A DNA stretch of 64,000 nucleotides from Phymatolithon calcareum (Eukaryota > Rhodophyta > Florideophyceae > Hapalidiales), in NCBI GenBank assembly GCA_977006965.1, contig OZ345369.1:124001-188000 (forward strand), in the 5' to 3' direction. Position numbers and translations under genes: made by a program. Numbering within the stretch: position 1 is the first letter of the stretch; every line of letters starts with the position of its first letter. Below are positions 1-11,529 of the stretch, piece by piece. The notes beneath the pieces are model-generated. The model made no database searches and was not told the DNA's origin. It was given only the letters and a program-made list of their open reading frames with translations.

Positions 1-2380
1 AAATGTTATCAAGCAAAAAACTTTCCTTCTGCTGAATGGCTTCCCTCTGTTCAATGTTTTCATCGGTTGCGAGAGCAGCTCTAGTATTCTCGACTCCTGT
101 CGATCACCAACACAAACTGGCCAAGAATCTTTCTTCCCCACGCTTTTCGAATTTCCGAGCTTTCACTTTCTCTATATCTTCGCACATAACTCCTCGTCTA
201 ACATGTCAGCATTTCAAAGCCAGTCAGTTTTCGAATTTCCAACTTTCAATTTCCCTATGTTCGTTGCACATATTCTAGGGCCTACCTCTCTGTGCCAGTC
301 CGTCACATTTTCCCATTTTCCGGCTCGGAGTTGGAGATATCTATGTCAGAATGGATCCCGTACATCTACGTAGTCTTGAGCCTTGTGTCATGACACTATG
401 TGTCAATTTTCCATCCATTTTTGCTGCGAGTCTGTAAATGGACTGCAATGACAGGAGAGGCAATTTTCGGAGTAGTTCCAATAGAGTTTTCACGGCACTG
501 AAGTTTCAGTTTCAAATCTACCATACGTGTTGCGAACTTCGAAACGGATTTCAATGTACGGAGAGACGCCGTGTGCACTCGAAGCCAATCTCAGAGATGA
601 CTGAATTTTACATCCTCCGTTACTCCTCACTGGGGGTGCACGGCAACATTTTGGCCCGAAAATCATTTTGTTTATTTTGGCCAAAATGCCGCCGTGCTCC
701 TCGAGCCTAGGAGTCTGTAACAGAACTGTAATGACAGGATAGGAAATGTGTGCAGAAAATGATTATTTCAGGCATAGTTTGCACGGTACTGAAAATTTCA
801 TTTTCAAATCCTTCAGGAGAGACTCCGTGTGGAATTATACTGAGAGCTCTTGAAGATCTGTTTTTGACGAGCTTGCTCTGCTCACTTATTCAATTTACGC
901 ACCGCACAGTGGCGTTCTATTTGCAACTCACGGCGATCTGGGAGAAGATCGCCGTTTGGAGGACACGGAGAGATCTCTGCAATCACAATGCTTCCGCGAT
1001 ATATTGCGTTTCTCTGCCTACTAGTTGTATGAAGTTGCGCTTTTCAAGTAGTGTATTCATGAAGCCGGACTTCTCTGTTTCGAATTAATAGACAGGACGA
1101 TACTTTAAAGCCGTTATTCACTCATTTCCAGAGATAAAAAGACAAAGTCACAGTCTGCGCGCCATCTTTAATCCAGTCTTCATAACGGATACAATCCTGG
1201 AATACACAGAGAAACTGATTCTCGGGGTGCTGATTTGGGCTTCATATGGACGAAAGCCGTTACTCTGCAATGATTCCCTCCTCTATTTCCGCTCTATCTT
1301 GGGGTATACGTCTTCAAGGCACTGCACGTTTTCAAATGTTATACAGCACAGAGTAAGATTATTTCATACGGGGATAGTGTTAGATTTCGCTCCTTTGGGA
1401 ATGCTATGCTCATTTCTTCGCAGTAGTCGTCGGCGTCTCCTGCCAATTCTTCTCAATTCTCCGACGGCCAGTTCTGAGCTCGCGTCAGTCACTTCTACGT
1501 CAACCGGCAGGTCGGATTTCAGTATCTGACAAATTAAAAAGGCGCAAAGACCGATATTTTGTAAGTAGAACTGCTCAAACTCGGCAAGCGCAGTGCCTGA
1601 TCCTGAATATTTCATCGACATTTGATCCATGACATGCCAGATATCGATCTTAAAATCATTCGTAGCCTCTCTCAGGCGAATATGCACGGTTACTTAGGTC
1701 GCCTTGATCACTTCCGGTCTTTGCGTTAGTTATCCTTTCCACCAATTATCAGCTCTAGTATTCAGTCACACCAAAGTGCTCATCTCTAGTTTTCCAAATG
1801 ACAACAAAGTACCGATCGGACGGCTCTCGACTGAGGTCGACGACTCACAGAACCGCGTTTCACTAGATTAATGGATTATATCCCCGGGACAGAAGCATTG
1901 ATGTAAATTTCCAAGTACTGTGTCATGTACGACATCACCTTACGATAGAAATGGCTACAATTCCCGTCGTGCACAGGGCTTGGTAAATCGTCAAATCTAT
2001 GGCGGCTTCGCCGCTTTTTGCGGGATTTTATTATTGCGCTGCAATCCCGGTAAGGGAAGGCACCGGCTACTCCAACTTTTACTTCTGAACAAGCGGTGCA
2101 ATTGTCTCATAGATCACATCTCGGCTCTTAGAGGTTGGCCTGAAAAGATATTTGGACTGCAAGGGCACATATCGAGGGTACGTTACATAAATACAATAGC
2201 AAAGTCCTCATTGTTGTTCCGTAGATATATAATTAAGGCTCCTATGATCATAAAAAGTATTGGCATTTAAAAATTAATCTCAGGCGAGAATAGTTCAGGG
2301 CCGTGAAGCGTGGTCGTTAGATGATATCTCTTGAACCTCCCAGCAATATTTTGCGCACTATAGCATGAATACAATTTTGT
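1..2380. other. No supported gene; degenerate sequence
   Basis: No reading frame here has a recognisable domain, and all are short. The only structure I see is a diverged tandem duplication near 428-836, listed separately. The longest minus-strand frame (about 1364-1687) ends in an arginine-rich stretch but has no family signature. Confidence 0.5.
428..836. repeat. Two diverged tandem copies of a ~130-bp sequence
   Basis: The sequence from 428 to about 575 (starting gagtctgtaaatgg) recurs from 711 to about 831 (starting gagtctgtaacaga). Shared landmarks occur in the same order: an aatgacagga block, a cacgg(c/t)actga block, a tttcaaatc block and ggagagac(g/t)ccgtgtg. The copies are clearly diverged. 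No coding function is evident. Confidence 0.55.
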
Positions 2381-2446
2381 CATGGAGGCATGCACAGGGT
2401 TGTGTCAGGATAGGGCTCAAGTGCTCGGAAGTCTTGTTCTAGGACA

Positions 2447-3646
2447 GTGTCTTCAGGGATTCGGAGTCCAGTTGAGGAGATCAAAGGTGCAAGGGGCTTC
2501 ATCAGATCCATCTGGCCCAAACATTACGGGTCAAATAATGTTCCGATTGCACCAGCTGTGGATGGCGCACATCTTCCTGTTCGTACACAACACCAAGTCC
2601 ATTTCGCATCCTTTCCGTGGGAATCCATCAACGAGACATCGGCATCAGTCCTTCGTACGCCTCGTGGACAATTCAATTTACTTCAAGACGTACAGGAACT
2701 TCACCAGTCCCATGCTGCTTTGCAGCTAAAATTTTCTAATTTGTCAGAGGAGGTTTCTCGTTTACGGCAGCGCTCTCTGCAAACTGAGAGCATTGTGCGC
2801 GCCCCATTCAGTACAGAGGAGCGTACTTTGCGTCGCGCGGTGATGTTTTTAAATATTTCCGCAACTCGTGCTCTTGGTGGAGCGAAAGCTGAATTCTCTA
2901 GATTTTGCCCTGTTCTTATCCCTGCTAACTCTATTGCGCAAATTACGTTGAAATCTAAAGCCACGGACTTTCCCCTTTTTGATTTCCGATTACGGGCTTC
3001 CCATTTCTTGCGGCAGGATGAAATTCACTGCTCTGTAATTCCGTCGGTATACAACGTAATGTTTAGTTCGACGATGCATGTTTCTTCGCTCGAGGTGAGA
3101 TTTGAGACCTTCTCCGGTATATTTAACGCATTACAGATTTCAGCCAACATCCGGACGAAAAATGTGTACATGGAGAAGACGACGGCAGGACAGATTCGTT
3201 GCGTACGTGTTCTTAGAGTAGATGCCGTGAAGGACGAGGAGATATACTCAGCATCTCAACAAAAACTAATACTGGCACGCAGTATGCCATCCTCAAGTGA
3301 CACATGTCGTAGTTCAATGCACGTACTCCACCAAGAAAGTTGTGGGTGGACGGACCCCTCATGGGATAAGGGATTTGAGATTCGAAAAGACACAAGAGAG
3401 TCTTTGCCAGGATTTAATCAGGCTTCGTCGGCAAAAATTAGTATTTTCTCGATGAAGTGGGTTAGGAAAACTGAGAGTCCGTATCTGAAGGATTCTTCCC
3501 CAGAGCTAGTTCCGGGTATTCTTTTATCGCACTTTCCAGCTGTTATTCTGAGATCTAGAGTTTTAACCTCTTCCGTACGTACCATTTTCAATGCTGGGGA
3601 GAACAAAACAGCCCTTCTGCAGACGCTTTGTTCGGAATCAGAATGA
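2447..3646 (+). CDS. Unidentified 399-codon reading frame with a short coiled-coil
   Basis: This is the longest open frame in the first 10 kb. I do not recognise a family. Residues around 80-115 look like a coiled coil (QELHQSHAALQLKF followed by LSEEVSRLRQRS). The following 150 residues have the balanced composition of a globular domain. The frame opens without a nearby in-frame ATG (the first codon is GTG), so the 5' end may lie in an upstream exon; an acceptor-like cttcag lies just after 2447. It faces the broken minus-strand gene at 3824-5602 tail-to-tail across about 180 bp. Both two-gene transposons in this window, at 13-18 kb and 48-52 kb, have the same convergent layout, so it may belong to a mobile element. 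That link is inference. Confidence 0.45.
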   Translation: MSSGIRSPVEEIKGARGFIRSIWPKHYGSNNVPIAPAVDGAHLPVRTQHQVHFASFPWESINETSASVLRTPRGQFNLLQDVQELHQSHAALQLKFSNLSEEVSRLRQRSLQTESIVRAPFSTEERTLRRAVMFLNISATRALGGAKAEFSRFCPVLIPANSIAQITLKSKATDFPLFDFRLRASHFLRQDEIHCSVIPSVYNVMFSSTMHVSSLEVRFETFSGIFNALQISANIRTKNVYMEKTTAGQIRCVRVLRVDAVKDEEIYSASQQKLILARSMPSSSDTCRSSMHVLHQESCGWTDPSWDKGFEIRKDTRESLPGFNQASSAKISIFSMKWVRKTESPYLKDSSPELVPGILLSHFPAVILRSRVLTSSVRTIFNAGENKTALLQTLCSESE

Positions 3647-3823
3647 AGCAAGGCTAAAACGGCGAAATGGTTTCAACAAATGGCATACCATGTTTCGCTA
3701 CTTGCGCTCAATAGATTTCATACATGATTTCAAGGCCCAACATAACCTTATAGATGATGCTTAGTCAAAGCGAAATTCAGTTCCAAATAACGCACGCGCA
3801 TTCCGTTTGATATCGCCTAACTA

Positions 3824-5602
3824 TTAGATACAGCTCAAAAAATCCTCCACCAGATCAGAATCATCTTCCAGGTTATTCAGCGTCTCAGATCGGGAAGTTT
3901 CGTTATCTGCTTGTCCACTACACCCGGAAGCTGTAGCACGCACGAGACGTTTGGCTGCGAGGTCTTCTTTCTCCTTCATAAATGCCTTCAAGGGCACAAG
4001 AAATGCATTCTCCCCGATGACTCGTATCGACCCTGTTGATGGCTCTCCATCATTCCATTCGCGGAATTCCCGATAGTCGAGGCCTTTTCCATGTCTGACT
4101 TGGCAGTTTCATGAATGGTTATTTGTCCACATCCAACTTCTTCAATATCACCCATACACCCCTCCAAATATTTCTGAACCAATCCACGTAGTCCGAAAGC
4201 CATGATGTGTGCCGTCCGCAGCGTCAACGTCGATGATATCATTAGAGAATTAATATAATCCACTCTTAGCGTCTCCTGGAGTATCTCAAGCGTCACATTG
4301 TGCAAACTGACCTCACGCTTAGTCGTTATTGTGGGTGAGAACGACGCAGCGCTGATGAAGGGATCGAAGTTTGTAATTGCTCGCACATAGTCCAATGTGA
4401 GCTGGAGACACGGGAAATCGATCATCATCTTGGTAAGCCTCTTGGTGTTCTCAACGTCCAGTTGATTGTCTGTCATCCCTGAAGTCATGCACAATGGGAT
4501 ATTCCAAATGGTTCCGTGAACCGTTGCTGGAAGTGAGACCTCCTCGGCCGCTTTCGCTGAATGACTAATTATTTCAAAACAGGCCCTCTGCGCCGCAGAG
4601 ATACTTTCAAATCCCAAAATCTTCTCTAAAAGAAAATTAAAAATTGCTGAGTAAGGCTTTTCAAGCTTCTGCGCGACCGTAGGTCCACTGGCTCGAAAGA
4701 TGTGATCTCAAATTCGTTACGCTGTAATCACGTTCCAGCTCGAAAGGATCCGCCGGAAGCTCGCCTTCAATCCTCATTCGCTTACGCCTATCCTTCAGCT
4801 GTGAATCTTTCGCCTTCCTCACCATTTTCTCCGCCAGCTCCAGCATGTTCACGATCTCACTGACGACAATAGGAGCTCGGTTCTTTCTCCCAAAGGATTT
4901 CAGCCATTCCGGCTCCCCTTTTCCACGTCTACAGGTCAGTCGTATCCTTTCGTGGTCAAATTCAGCACTGCGGAAGTCTAGTATCAGGCTTGATATGGCA
5001 TTACAAAGCACGAAAGACCAAAATTCTCCATTGTAACGATGATAGAGATCCCATACATGGTAGGTCTCCACTGAGAAGAATATAACATCCAGGCCTGATA
5101 CACCGCTCGTAATACTCGCGTTATTCGCCACAGTTGCAGAACACCTCAGTTGAGATGGGATCTAATGTTGTACTTGGGGGATAGCTTTGCTGAATGAAAG
5201 TAAAGTAGCTGCGCAAATCCATTTCCTCAGAAACGGCCTTCGGTCTTCTTCCAGTATGTTAGCGAGGTAGGGCACCCTTTAGGGCAACGGGGTCAGTTTT
5301 CTTTTCTTCTCTTTATTCCCGCGACTCTTGTTGCTTCTGGGCCGTGAGGTTCCACCTTAAACACGACTGGAGTCAAGGAGCTCCTTCCGAAGTTTCTCGA
5401 TTTTCAGAGTCATCCGCTCCTCAAGCTGCTGAATCAGGAGAAGAACTTCATTTTTCGCTCCACTCACGGTAACGGCAAGACTTCCTAAACTGGAAACGGA
5501 CTCACTCCTCGAGGCGGTATTCGACCGTCCAGCTGGGTTAGCAGGTGCAGTGCCCGCCGCTTCCTAACCATGACCGGGTCCACGAGATGCTTCCCTGGAC
5601 AT
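3824..5602 (-). pseudogene. Broken unidentified gene (probable transposon partner protein)
   Basis: Successive pieces of good coding sequence lie in the same order on the minus strand but change frame. The piece at 5602-5357 starts with ATG (MSREASRG), has an in-frame TAG after 12 codons and ends in a coiled coil (LIQQLEERMTLKIEKLRKEL). A lysine/arginine-rich piece follows, then one with LEEDRRPFLRKW before a TAG. The 5131-4661 piece carries a basic stretch (KDRRKRMRIE). From about 4690 the protein continues in another frame (QKLEKPYSAIFNFLLEKILG) to 3988. A last shift near 4015 leads to an acidic tail (NLEDDSDLVEDFLSCI) ending at TAA 3824-3826. At least two stops and three frame changes mark it as dead. 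I cannot name the family. A coiled coil, basic patch and acidic tail would fit a DNA-binding transposon partner. Confidence 0.6.
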
Positions 5603-6118
5603 GTTTTCAACTGCTCCTTGTGAGCGGCGCGAATACGAGAGGAGCTATGACCAAGAAAAGAGAGCTGATGGTATAATTGTCGCTTCTAGATGTAGGGAGC
5701 TCGACTTTGTCGAGAGTGGACTCGGGCTGCAGTGTAACACTTGTCCGAGCTACGCATGCTGCATACTCAGCTTCTCGCCTCTTTTTTATTTCTTGCCTAT
5801 TGTTTCAATTAAAATGTGAAATTATCCGGACCGGGGGAGCGCACCCGTGCCAAAAAACGCTGCTCAATGAGACATGACAAATATGAGAAAAATTTTGAAA
5901 AAGACATTTGCGATATGCGAAAACATGCAGCCAAGATGTGTGTATTAGTCCGTGGCCCGTATGAACCAGTCTACTGAGCTTTTTCTGTACACTATGTCGT
6001 AATTAAGAGGGTTTATTGAGAAAGCACCATGTGTTCCAACTTGAGGTAAGTCGGCACCATCTAATCGCATTATACTAGCATCGAGAGCTGTCAGTTTTTT
6101 ATTCATAATTGCATAATA
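5603..6118. other. No supported gene
   Basis: Short frames only. I see no domain, repeat or hairpin that I can support. Confidence 0.5.
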
Positions 6119-7871
6119 TCACGTCAATGGCTCGCGCCACTTCATTTTTTCAGTACGGATCCATGTAGGCTTCTTCAGGGTTCTGCTGAGTGTACCAATT
6201 GCCCATGCCCATGGACTACCCATTTCTTCAATCAGCTTCGTTGGGTTCCTAGGGAAGAGACCTAAAAACCATCTAGCGCAAAGAATTCTTTGTTTGCTTT
6301 CATTCATCATCACTGCCTGGTGCGGTACACCCTTCTTTGAAAACGTTATATTTCTTGCGCGGCGTTATTCGTGTTTCTCCCAGACTCGACGGAGGCTGGG
6401 TTTATCTCGAGGGTCTACTGCTGTGTTCGCTTCTCGAATGCAGTCAAGTGTTTCGAGTTCGAGCTCTGCCTTGTCATCATCGGTCTCTTCTACTACCTTG
6501 CCCAATCTTCGTCTTAACTTTGAGTGTAGGGGATATCGACGGAACTCCCATGGTTCTATTGGACAAAGATTAATTTGTCTTCTCCAATGCCGCGCTGCCT
6601 ACTTGTCGAAAAGTGTCGTTGCCATGTCCTTCTGTGTTCGCACTGCTGCTGTCGATACGCGGATTTTATCAGGTACTATGTGTGCAGCGTACTCATACAC
6701 TGTCCCGATGAAGGCTTTGAAGAACCTGATGTTCTTTTCAGTGTTGTACCCTCTCCTTGTCATTCCTAGGGAGCTCATGAGTCGCGCTTTGGCTCTTGCG
6801 CTTTTGAATTGCTCCAGAAGCCTGTCGTCATGGACTCCGTTCTCATCACTAGACGTACCAAGGTATTCTGCTGTGCGCCATATTTGGACTTACTGGTTCG
6901 CCAGCAGAAGCACTCTTCTGTTGCCCTTCTTGGGGACTATGAGTGAGCACTTTTGACTCAACCAAGTCCTTCGATATATACATGCCCATTCGGTGCATTC
7001 GTTGAGCATTTCTTAAAGCTCGTCTTCAAGCCTTGCCATTAGTATGACGTCGTCCGGAAAAATATTTAAACGAAGATTTACACTAGAATCGTTGAAGTTC
7101 AGAGCGGTTACCCTTTCTGCTAGGGTGTCCATTAGGATGTTAAACATTGTTGGGCTGATGGAAGATCCTTGGGGGACTCCGCGCGCGCTCGTTCTTGGCA
7201 TTAATCTCATATCGTTCATAACAGTGAAATGAATCCTCTGCAAAGAGAAAGAGGCTAGTGATGCAACATTTTCTGCTAGTCTGAGATCGATTTCTCGCAT
7301 TAGCTCGTCTCTTGGAACTCGGTCGTATGCTGATTTCAAGTTGAATACGACTTTCGTTTTCATTCCTTGTCTTCCGGCTGCTGTATAGCGGGGAGGGCTC
7401 TCTCCGTGCCCTTGCGTGGCTGGAATATCATTTGTGATCTGTTGAAGACATATTCCTTCCGGATCAGTTTATCCACTGTTCATTCCAATAATTTGCGAGC
7501 GTGTGATAATAGTGAAATCGGCCTGTAGCTTGTTGGGGAGCTTGGGTCTCCTTTCCTAAATATCGGAACTACGAGCGCATTATTCATGTCGTCAGGCCAG
7601 CAACCGAGCAGTCCAGCGTTTTTGATCGTTGCTAGTAGAAAGCTGTGGCTTTCTTCCGGGGTTAGTAGCAGTGGTTCAGCGAAGATAACTTTCGGGCCAT
7701 CTGCTTTTTGCCTCGGGCTCTGATGAGCTCTTGCTTTAGTGCTCGTGTGACTTGAAACATCTTCGGCCGACTGGTGTTTCCTCTGAGATCCTTGAGCTCT
7801 TCGGTCAAATGGGTCACCATTTGTCCATTGCCACATATGTTGATTTCCCTGGGAAGAATGAGTATAGGCAT
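6119..7871 (-). pseudogene. LINE-type non-LTR retrotransposon, reverse transcriptase remnant
   Basis: Read on the minus strand, the order is that of a LINE ORF2 reverse transcriptase. The fingers region (about 7836-7480) has VVPIFRKGD and YRPISLLSHARKLLE. A short segment with FQPRKGTERAL follows. The palm (7363-7013) has NLKSAYDRVPR and RGVPQGSSISPTMFNILMD, with a catalytic box that reads FPDDV where F/YADD is expected. After a stop comes a thumb-like region with AEYLGTSSDENG. The last piece (6313-6119) ends the frame. Frames change several times and the catalytic box is altered, so it is inactive. The endonuclease domain is not visible, as in 5'-truncated copies. Confidence 0.8.
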
Positions 7872-8381
7872 ACTTTAGTTATTCTCTAACAGATGTTGAC
7901 TCGCTCGATCTCATTATGATATTCGAAATGAGGTAGATCAACTATGCGTTGGAAGTGACGCTCTTCGGACTATGGGTAAGTGCGTATCGAAAACACTCTC
8001 TCCGACGATAGTCAATAAAACAACTATCTGCAATATTAATTGCAGCACATGACCAGCTATCAATACAAAGTGCAGTACTGAAGATAGAGTCGAACAAACT
8101 AGCAATACTAGTCGCAATATCTTTAACTAAATCAGTAGGAACGACTAGATCATCAGGCAGTGCGGGAAATTCCGTAATGGATAATCCAAGGGAAAATTTG
8201 GACTTGAAAATATTAATCGCCATCAAGCTTTGATTGCATAAGAAGTATTTCCCTCGGGCCACCTCGTGGACAGCATCTGAGAGTGACCGTATATCCTGAT
8301 GAACCATGCTGAGAGACGAGCATCTCTCAGCATGGTTCGACTCTTCTCATATTTTCATTTCCCATCTTTACGGTTCTCGTC
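7872..8381. other. No supported gene; contains one perfect hairpin
   Basis: Nothing coding is recognised. The segment lies between a LINE remnant and a dispersed repeat. Its only clear structure is the inverted repeat at 8301-8338. Confidence 0.45.
8301..8338. repeat. Perfect 16-bp inverted repeat (hairpin), 6-bp loop
   Basis: The arm gaaccatgctgagaga (8301-8316) is the exact reverse complement of 8323-8338, with cgagca between them. It lies about 45 bp before a 1.3 kb dispersed repeat. Its role is unknown. Confidence 0.75.
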
Positions 8382-9682
8382 TACCCTTTTCGAAGAACAC
8401 CCTTTGTCTGAGCAGCAAGGCCAGAGACGATGCAGAGGTATGAAGATCTTCTCAGATTTGCCCACCTCAATCCTGCCATCACCTACCTCTTGAGATCATA
8501 CTCTGCGTGCAGACCACCGATGATGACATACACACCTCTACAAGACAACTACCGCCGGTGACCCGCATGGACCGATACCCATTGTTACGTCTCGGCGCCG
8601 CATTCTGAGGCAGCCGGAAATCGACAAAGCGCGATGACATTCGGGCGTTGATCGGCAACACCAAAAACTGTCTTGGAGCCGCAACCAGTGCCAGTCAAGG
8701 AGCGGCGGGGCGCGAAGGATTTCCGTGCTGAGCCAAGTCATTCGCCACCGTTTCGAGCTGCAACTGGCGGCATTCGAGAAGCCGCAACGCGCTAAGACGC
8801 TCCGGCGACAACCGAAGTCGCCCGACAGAGCCTGGGCGCCACAACCCGTGGCCGCCTGGAGGAACCCTTAGGCGCGTGACAACCGGGACAAGAAACGCTT
8901 TACGGACACTCTCCATTCAACCCTCCCATAAGGTTGCGCCACGCGGCGCCAGGCTGCGACAGGCCGAGACTCTGTGCGTCACATTCACAGGCGCGTACAC
9001 CCGGCGGCGGTTGAAAGCACGGCTGCACGCAGCGCAGAGTCGAACGCTTTCGCGACAGTCTCGCCCGCGCGCACGGTCCCCAGCAACTGCTCCAGAGTCC
9101 GAGCCTCGCCGATCGAAATCTCTATATCATGCAGGACGCTGAAGAAACCTTGATCTCCAGCACACGCATCGCAAGCTTGCAGACGCGTTCACACAGAGGC
9201 ACGCACTTCAGAACGTGCCTAAACCGAGATGTGAACCGCGCGTAAGGCAGTGAACAGCGTGAGGAGCTATTTGGTACACCGGCTGTACGTTTCCCACAAA
9301 GGACTCGTGCGATATCTGATTTCTCAGAGGAGGCTAGACAGGTGAGCTTTTCGAGTTGGCAGCCCGCGTTCTTTTGTTGACCACCCATCCACCCTTCATA
9401 GTCTTTTGTAGTAGTAGTGAAGCTATCGCACGGCTACAACTACGGCAATCCGGTTCTCCGGCAAGCGGTGCGTGTCCGGGAGTAGTTTCCTATGAGTTAC
9501 TGGACGGTGTCCGGTAACTCTAGTAAGGAGAAGCGCGACACTGCTCGCCTTCTCTGGGCAGCTAAACCGTTGGACGCCGTGAAAGCAAAGTCGCCAAAAT
9601 TTCGGTTTTATGTTTCGAATAAAACCGCAGATCTTTCTAAAGTCTGTCAAGGCAGGCAGTCTCCAAGCCTAACTCGCTATCA
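8382..9682. repeat. Dispersed 1.3-kb repeat, copy 1
   Basis: The sequence from ccttttcgaagaa (8382) to tcgctatca (about 9682) is homologous over its whole length to 25380-26681 in the same orientation, with roughly 85-90% similarity by eye. Both copies are GC-rich in the middle, and neither has an intact frame. Frames shared by both include a plus-strand stretch with GNPVLRQAV and ESKVAKISV-type codons near the 3' end, and a minus-strand stretch with LPYARFTSRFRHV. The second copy interrupts one arm of a large inverted repeat, which shows it is mobile or was moved. The family is not identified. Confidence 0.7.
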
Positions 9683-9737
9683 AAAATCACATTGTTTCTC
9701 CTTTCCGCTCTATAGCTCAGACCACGGCAAGCGAAAA

Positions 9738-10097
9738 TCATATCAATTGCGGACTCAACAACGTTTCGGACATGACTCTGTAGGGATAATGGGTCGGAAA
9801 TTTTTTTGGATCGTCATGGTCATCTTTCTTGCGCTGCGGGACCAAAAGAGCTTTCATCCACGATGTTGGAAGCATTACGCATCTTCCGCAGGCTGTCCAT
9901 AGCTCAAAGACTAGGTCTGTGCATTCCTCAATGTCCACTTTAAGCATTTTGGTCTTCACTCCGTTCAGGCCAGGGGCCTTTTTGGTCCGAACTTTCAGCA
10001 TTTGACGAGAATAGTCAAAGTACGAAGGTCTTGGTCGCCATCCCCCGACATCTCGGCATGTCTGGGAGACGTGAGCCGTGAACAACGTTTTGTGCAA
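9738..10097 (-). pseudogene. LINE reverse transcriptase fragment (fingers region)
   Basis: The minus-strand frame contains TKKAPGLNGVKTKMLK, then LWTACGRCVMLPTSWMKALLVPQRKKD. This matches the usual LINE fingers pattern (KAPG.DG...., then W..G..P..W....LVPI.K.). No palm motifs follow, so this is a short relic of the same broad family as the remnants at 6119-7871 and 11530-12375. Confidence 0.65.
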
Positions 10098-10101
10098 TGA
10101 A

Positions 10102-10233
10102 CTTGTCTGGGGTCAAAGCCCCGGAGAGAGAACATTGCGCATATGCTTCTCTGGGGTCAAAGCCCCGGAGAGAGAATAGTGCATATTTGCTTCTCTGTGG
10201 TCAAAGCCGCGAAGAGAGAACATTTCAGAATTC
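10102..10233. repeat. Three 44-bp tandem repeats, each a potential hairpin
   Basis: The core ctggggtcaaagccccgga recurs with an exact 44-bp period: the G-run begins at 10109 and 10153, and its variant (gtgg) at 10197. Each unit can fold as CTCTGGGG, loop TCAAAG, CCCCGGAGAG. In unit 3 both sides change (GTGG against CCGC), and pairing survives with a wobble pair. The array lies between a LINE fragment and the RING-like gene. A role is not known. Confidence 0.7.
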
Positions 10234-10600
10234 AGAAGAGGGCAATCCAACGGCGCTCTTAAGTAATCCACTGTCACTAGCGCAGAAAACATGAATTTAG
10301 TTCGTAAATTCAATCCATAATTTCCACCGCCCTAAGTCTCATCAGAAGGCACACAAAACATACATGCAATACTTACATTCATTTAGCGGTTGTATTGTAG
10401 ACGCCCTGTGTCTGCTCAGAAGTTCTATAAAACTTGCATTCAGCACTTAAATTATATTAATAAATTCCCATTGTGTTCAAATAAAGTAGCGCCTAAATTC
10501 TGCCGGTTGGAATGTTCTGAGGAACAAAAAAAGAACACAGTATACAAAATGATGTAGAGAAAGATCTGCCGTTCGCTAGCAAAGCAATCACTTTTGAGCC

Positions 10601-11248
10601 ATGGTACCTCCCCCGCATGATCGTTGTCACCGTGGAAGAATCACTGCACAACTTGTTCGCCGCCTGGCTCGGTGTGGTAGAATCAAGCGCATTTTAAGTA
10701 TCCGCTATGGCCGGATTCGGAAGAAGAAGGAAAAAATTGAGTTGTCGCTTCTAAATCTCATTCTGAAGTCTACTCTAACTGCACCCCGTACAGAAACTCG
10801 TCGTTCATTCCTTGACGTTGTACGGCTCTCGACGGCCTGGAGTGGTGAAGTCTGGATACCGTTCCCAAAAGAATGTGCAGTGTGTCTTGATACTCTGCAA
10901 GGAAATGTCGTGAAACTGTTTTGCGGCCACGGGTTCCACACAGTTTTCTTTGATCAGATTGCTGCTCGTTCTGTTGTCGACAATAGAATATATCAGTGCT
11001 GCTTATGCAAATCTCCCGTTCTTCCCAAAATTCGATTTTATGCTTCGTTCAAGTCTACGTACAAGATAGACGAGCAGGAGCATGTCACAGATTGTGCTCC
11101 ACTTCATCAAAAACAAGAAGCAAAAAGGAGGGAGAAGAACAGAAGACGGAGAGAGAAGGAACAGAAAAGAACAAGAAAACGAAACTCAACGCCACCAGTT
11201 TTTACAGGATCTCGTAAAACTTTCCCCATCCATCCGAGACAAAAATAA
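10601..11248 (+). CDS. RING-like zinc-binding protein with basic tail
   Basis: This is a 215-residue ORF starting at an ATG in good context (gccatgg). Residues 92-136 form a RING-type pattern: C92-x2-C95, then C108-x-H110-x2-H113, then C133-x2-C136. RING-H2 domains usually have another Cys three residues after the second His, but here that position is Phe116, so one zinc ligand is missing. The C-terminal third (residues about 165-195) is a Lys/Arg/Glu-rich run, probably a charged helix or nuclear signal. RING domains usually bind E2 enzymes as ubiquitin ligases; with a lost ligand that activity is uncertain. The frame is uninterrupted, so the gene could be live. It may also be a transposon-associated or decaying copy, given its LINE neighbours. 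Confidence 0.55.
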   Translation: MVPPPHDRCHRGRITAQLVRRLARCGRIKRILSIRYGRIRKKKEKIELSLLNLILKSTLTAPRTETRRSFLDVVRLSTAWSGEVWIPFPKECAVCLDTLQGNVVKLFCGHGFHTVFFDQIAARSVVDNRIYQCCLCKSPVLPKIRFYASFKSTYKIDEQEHVTDCAPLHQKQEAKRREKNRRRREKEQKRTRKRNSTPPVFTGSRKTFPIHPRQK

Positions 11249-11529
11249 ATGAGTTGGAAACTTTCTCGTTGCTCAGCATTGGGTCTGCTTCTGTAACAAA
11301 GCAACGATGAGTAACTGTTCACTGATAGTCATCACCTACACATACAAAGACATTGAAGACCAATCACCACGTCAAGCCACGACTACCCTGAGCAAGATCC
11401 TGCGAGTTAAGCGGAAGAGAAGCAGCGTAAACCGAGCATTAGGTGCTCCAGTACACCAAAAGCGGTTTCTCAGCTCATATCGCGAATGCGTGTAGCGCAG
11501 TCAAGCAATAGAAACCTGTGTTAGAAAGC

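Noticed and set aside
4618-4660. Intron with acceptor tttcttttag between the two large minus-strand frames.
   Set aside because: The sequence across it translates well in the downstream frame (KLEKPYSAIFNFLLEKILG), so a simple frameshift upstream explains it better than an intron.
10102-10233. CRISPR-like array.
   Set aside because: Only three units, no unique spacers of constant length, no cas genes, and a eukaryotic context.
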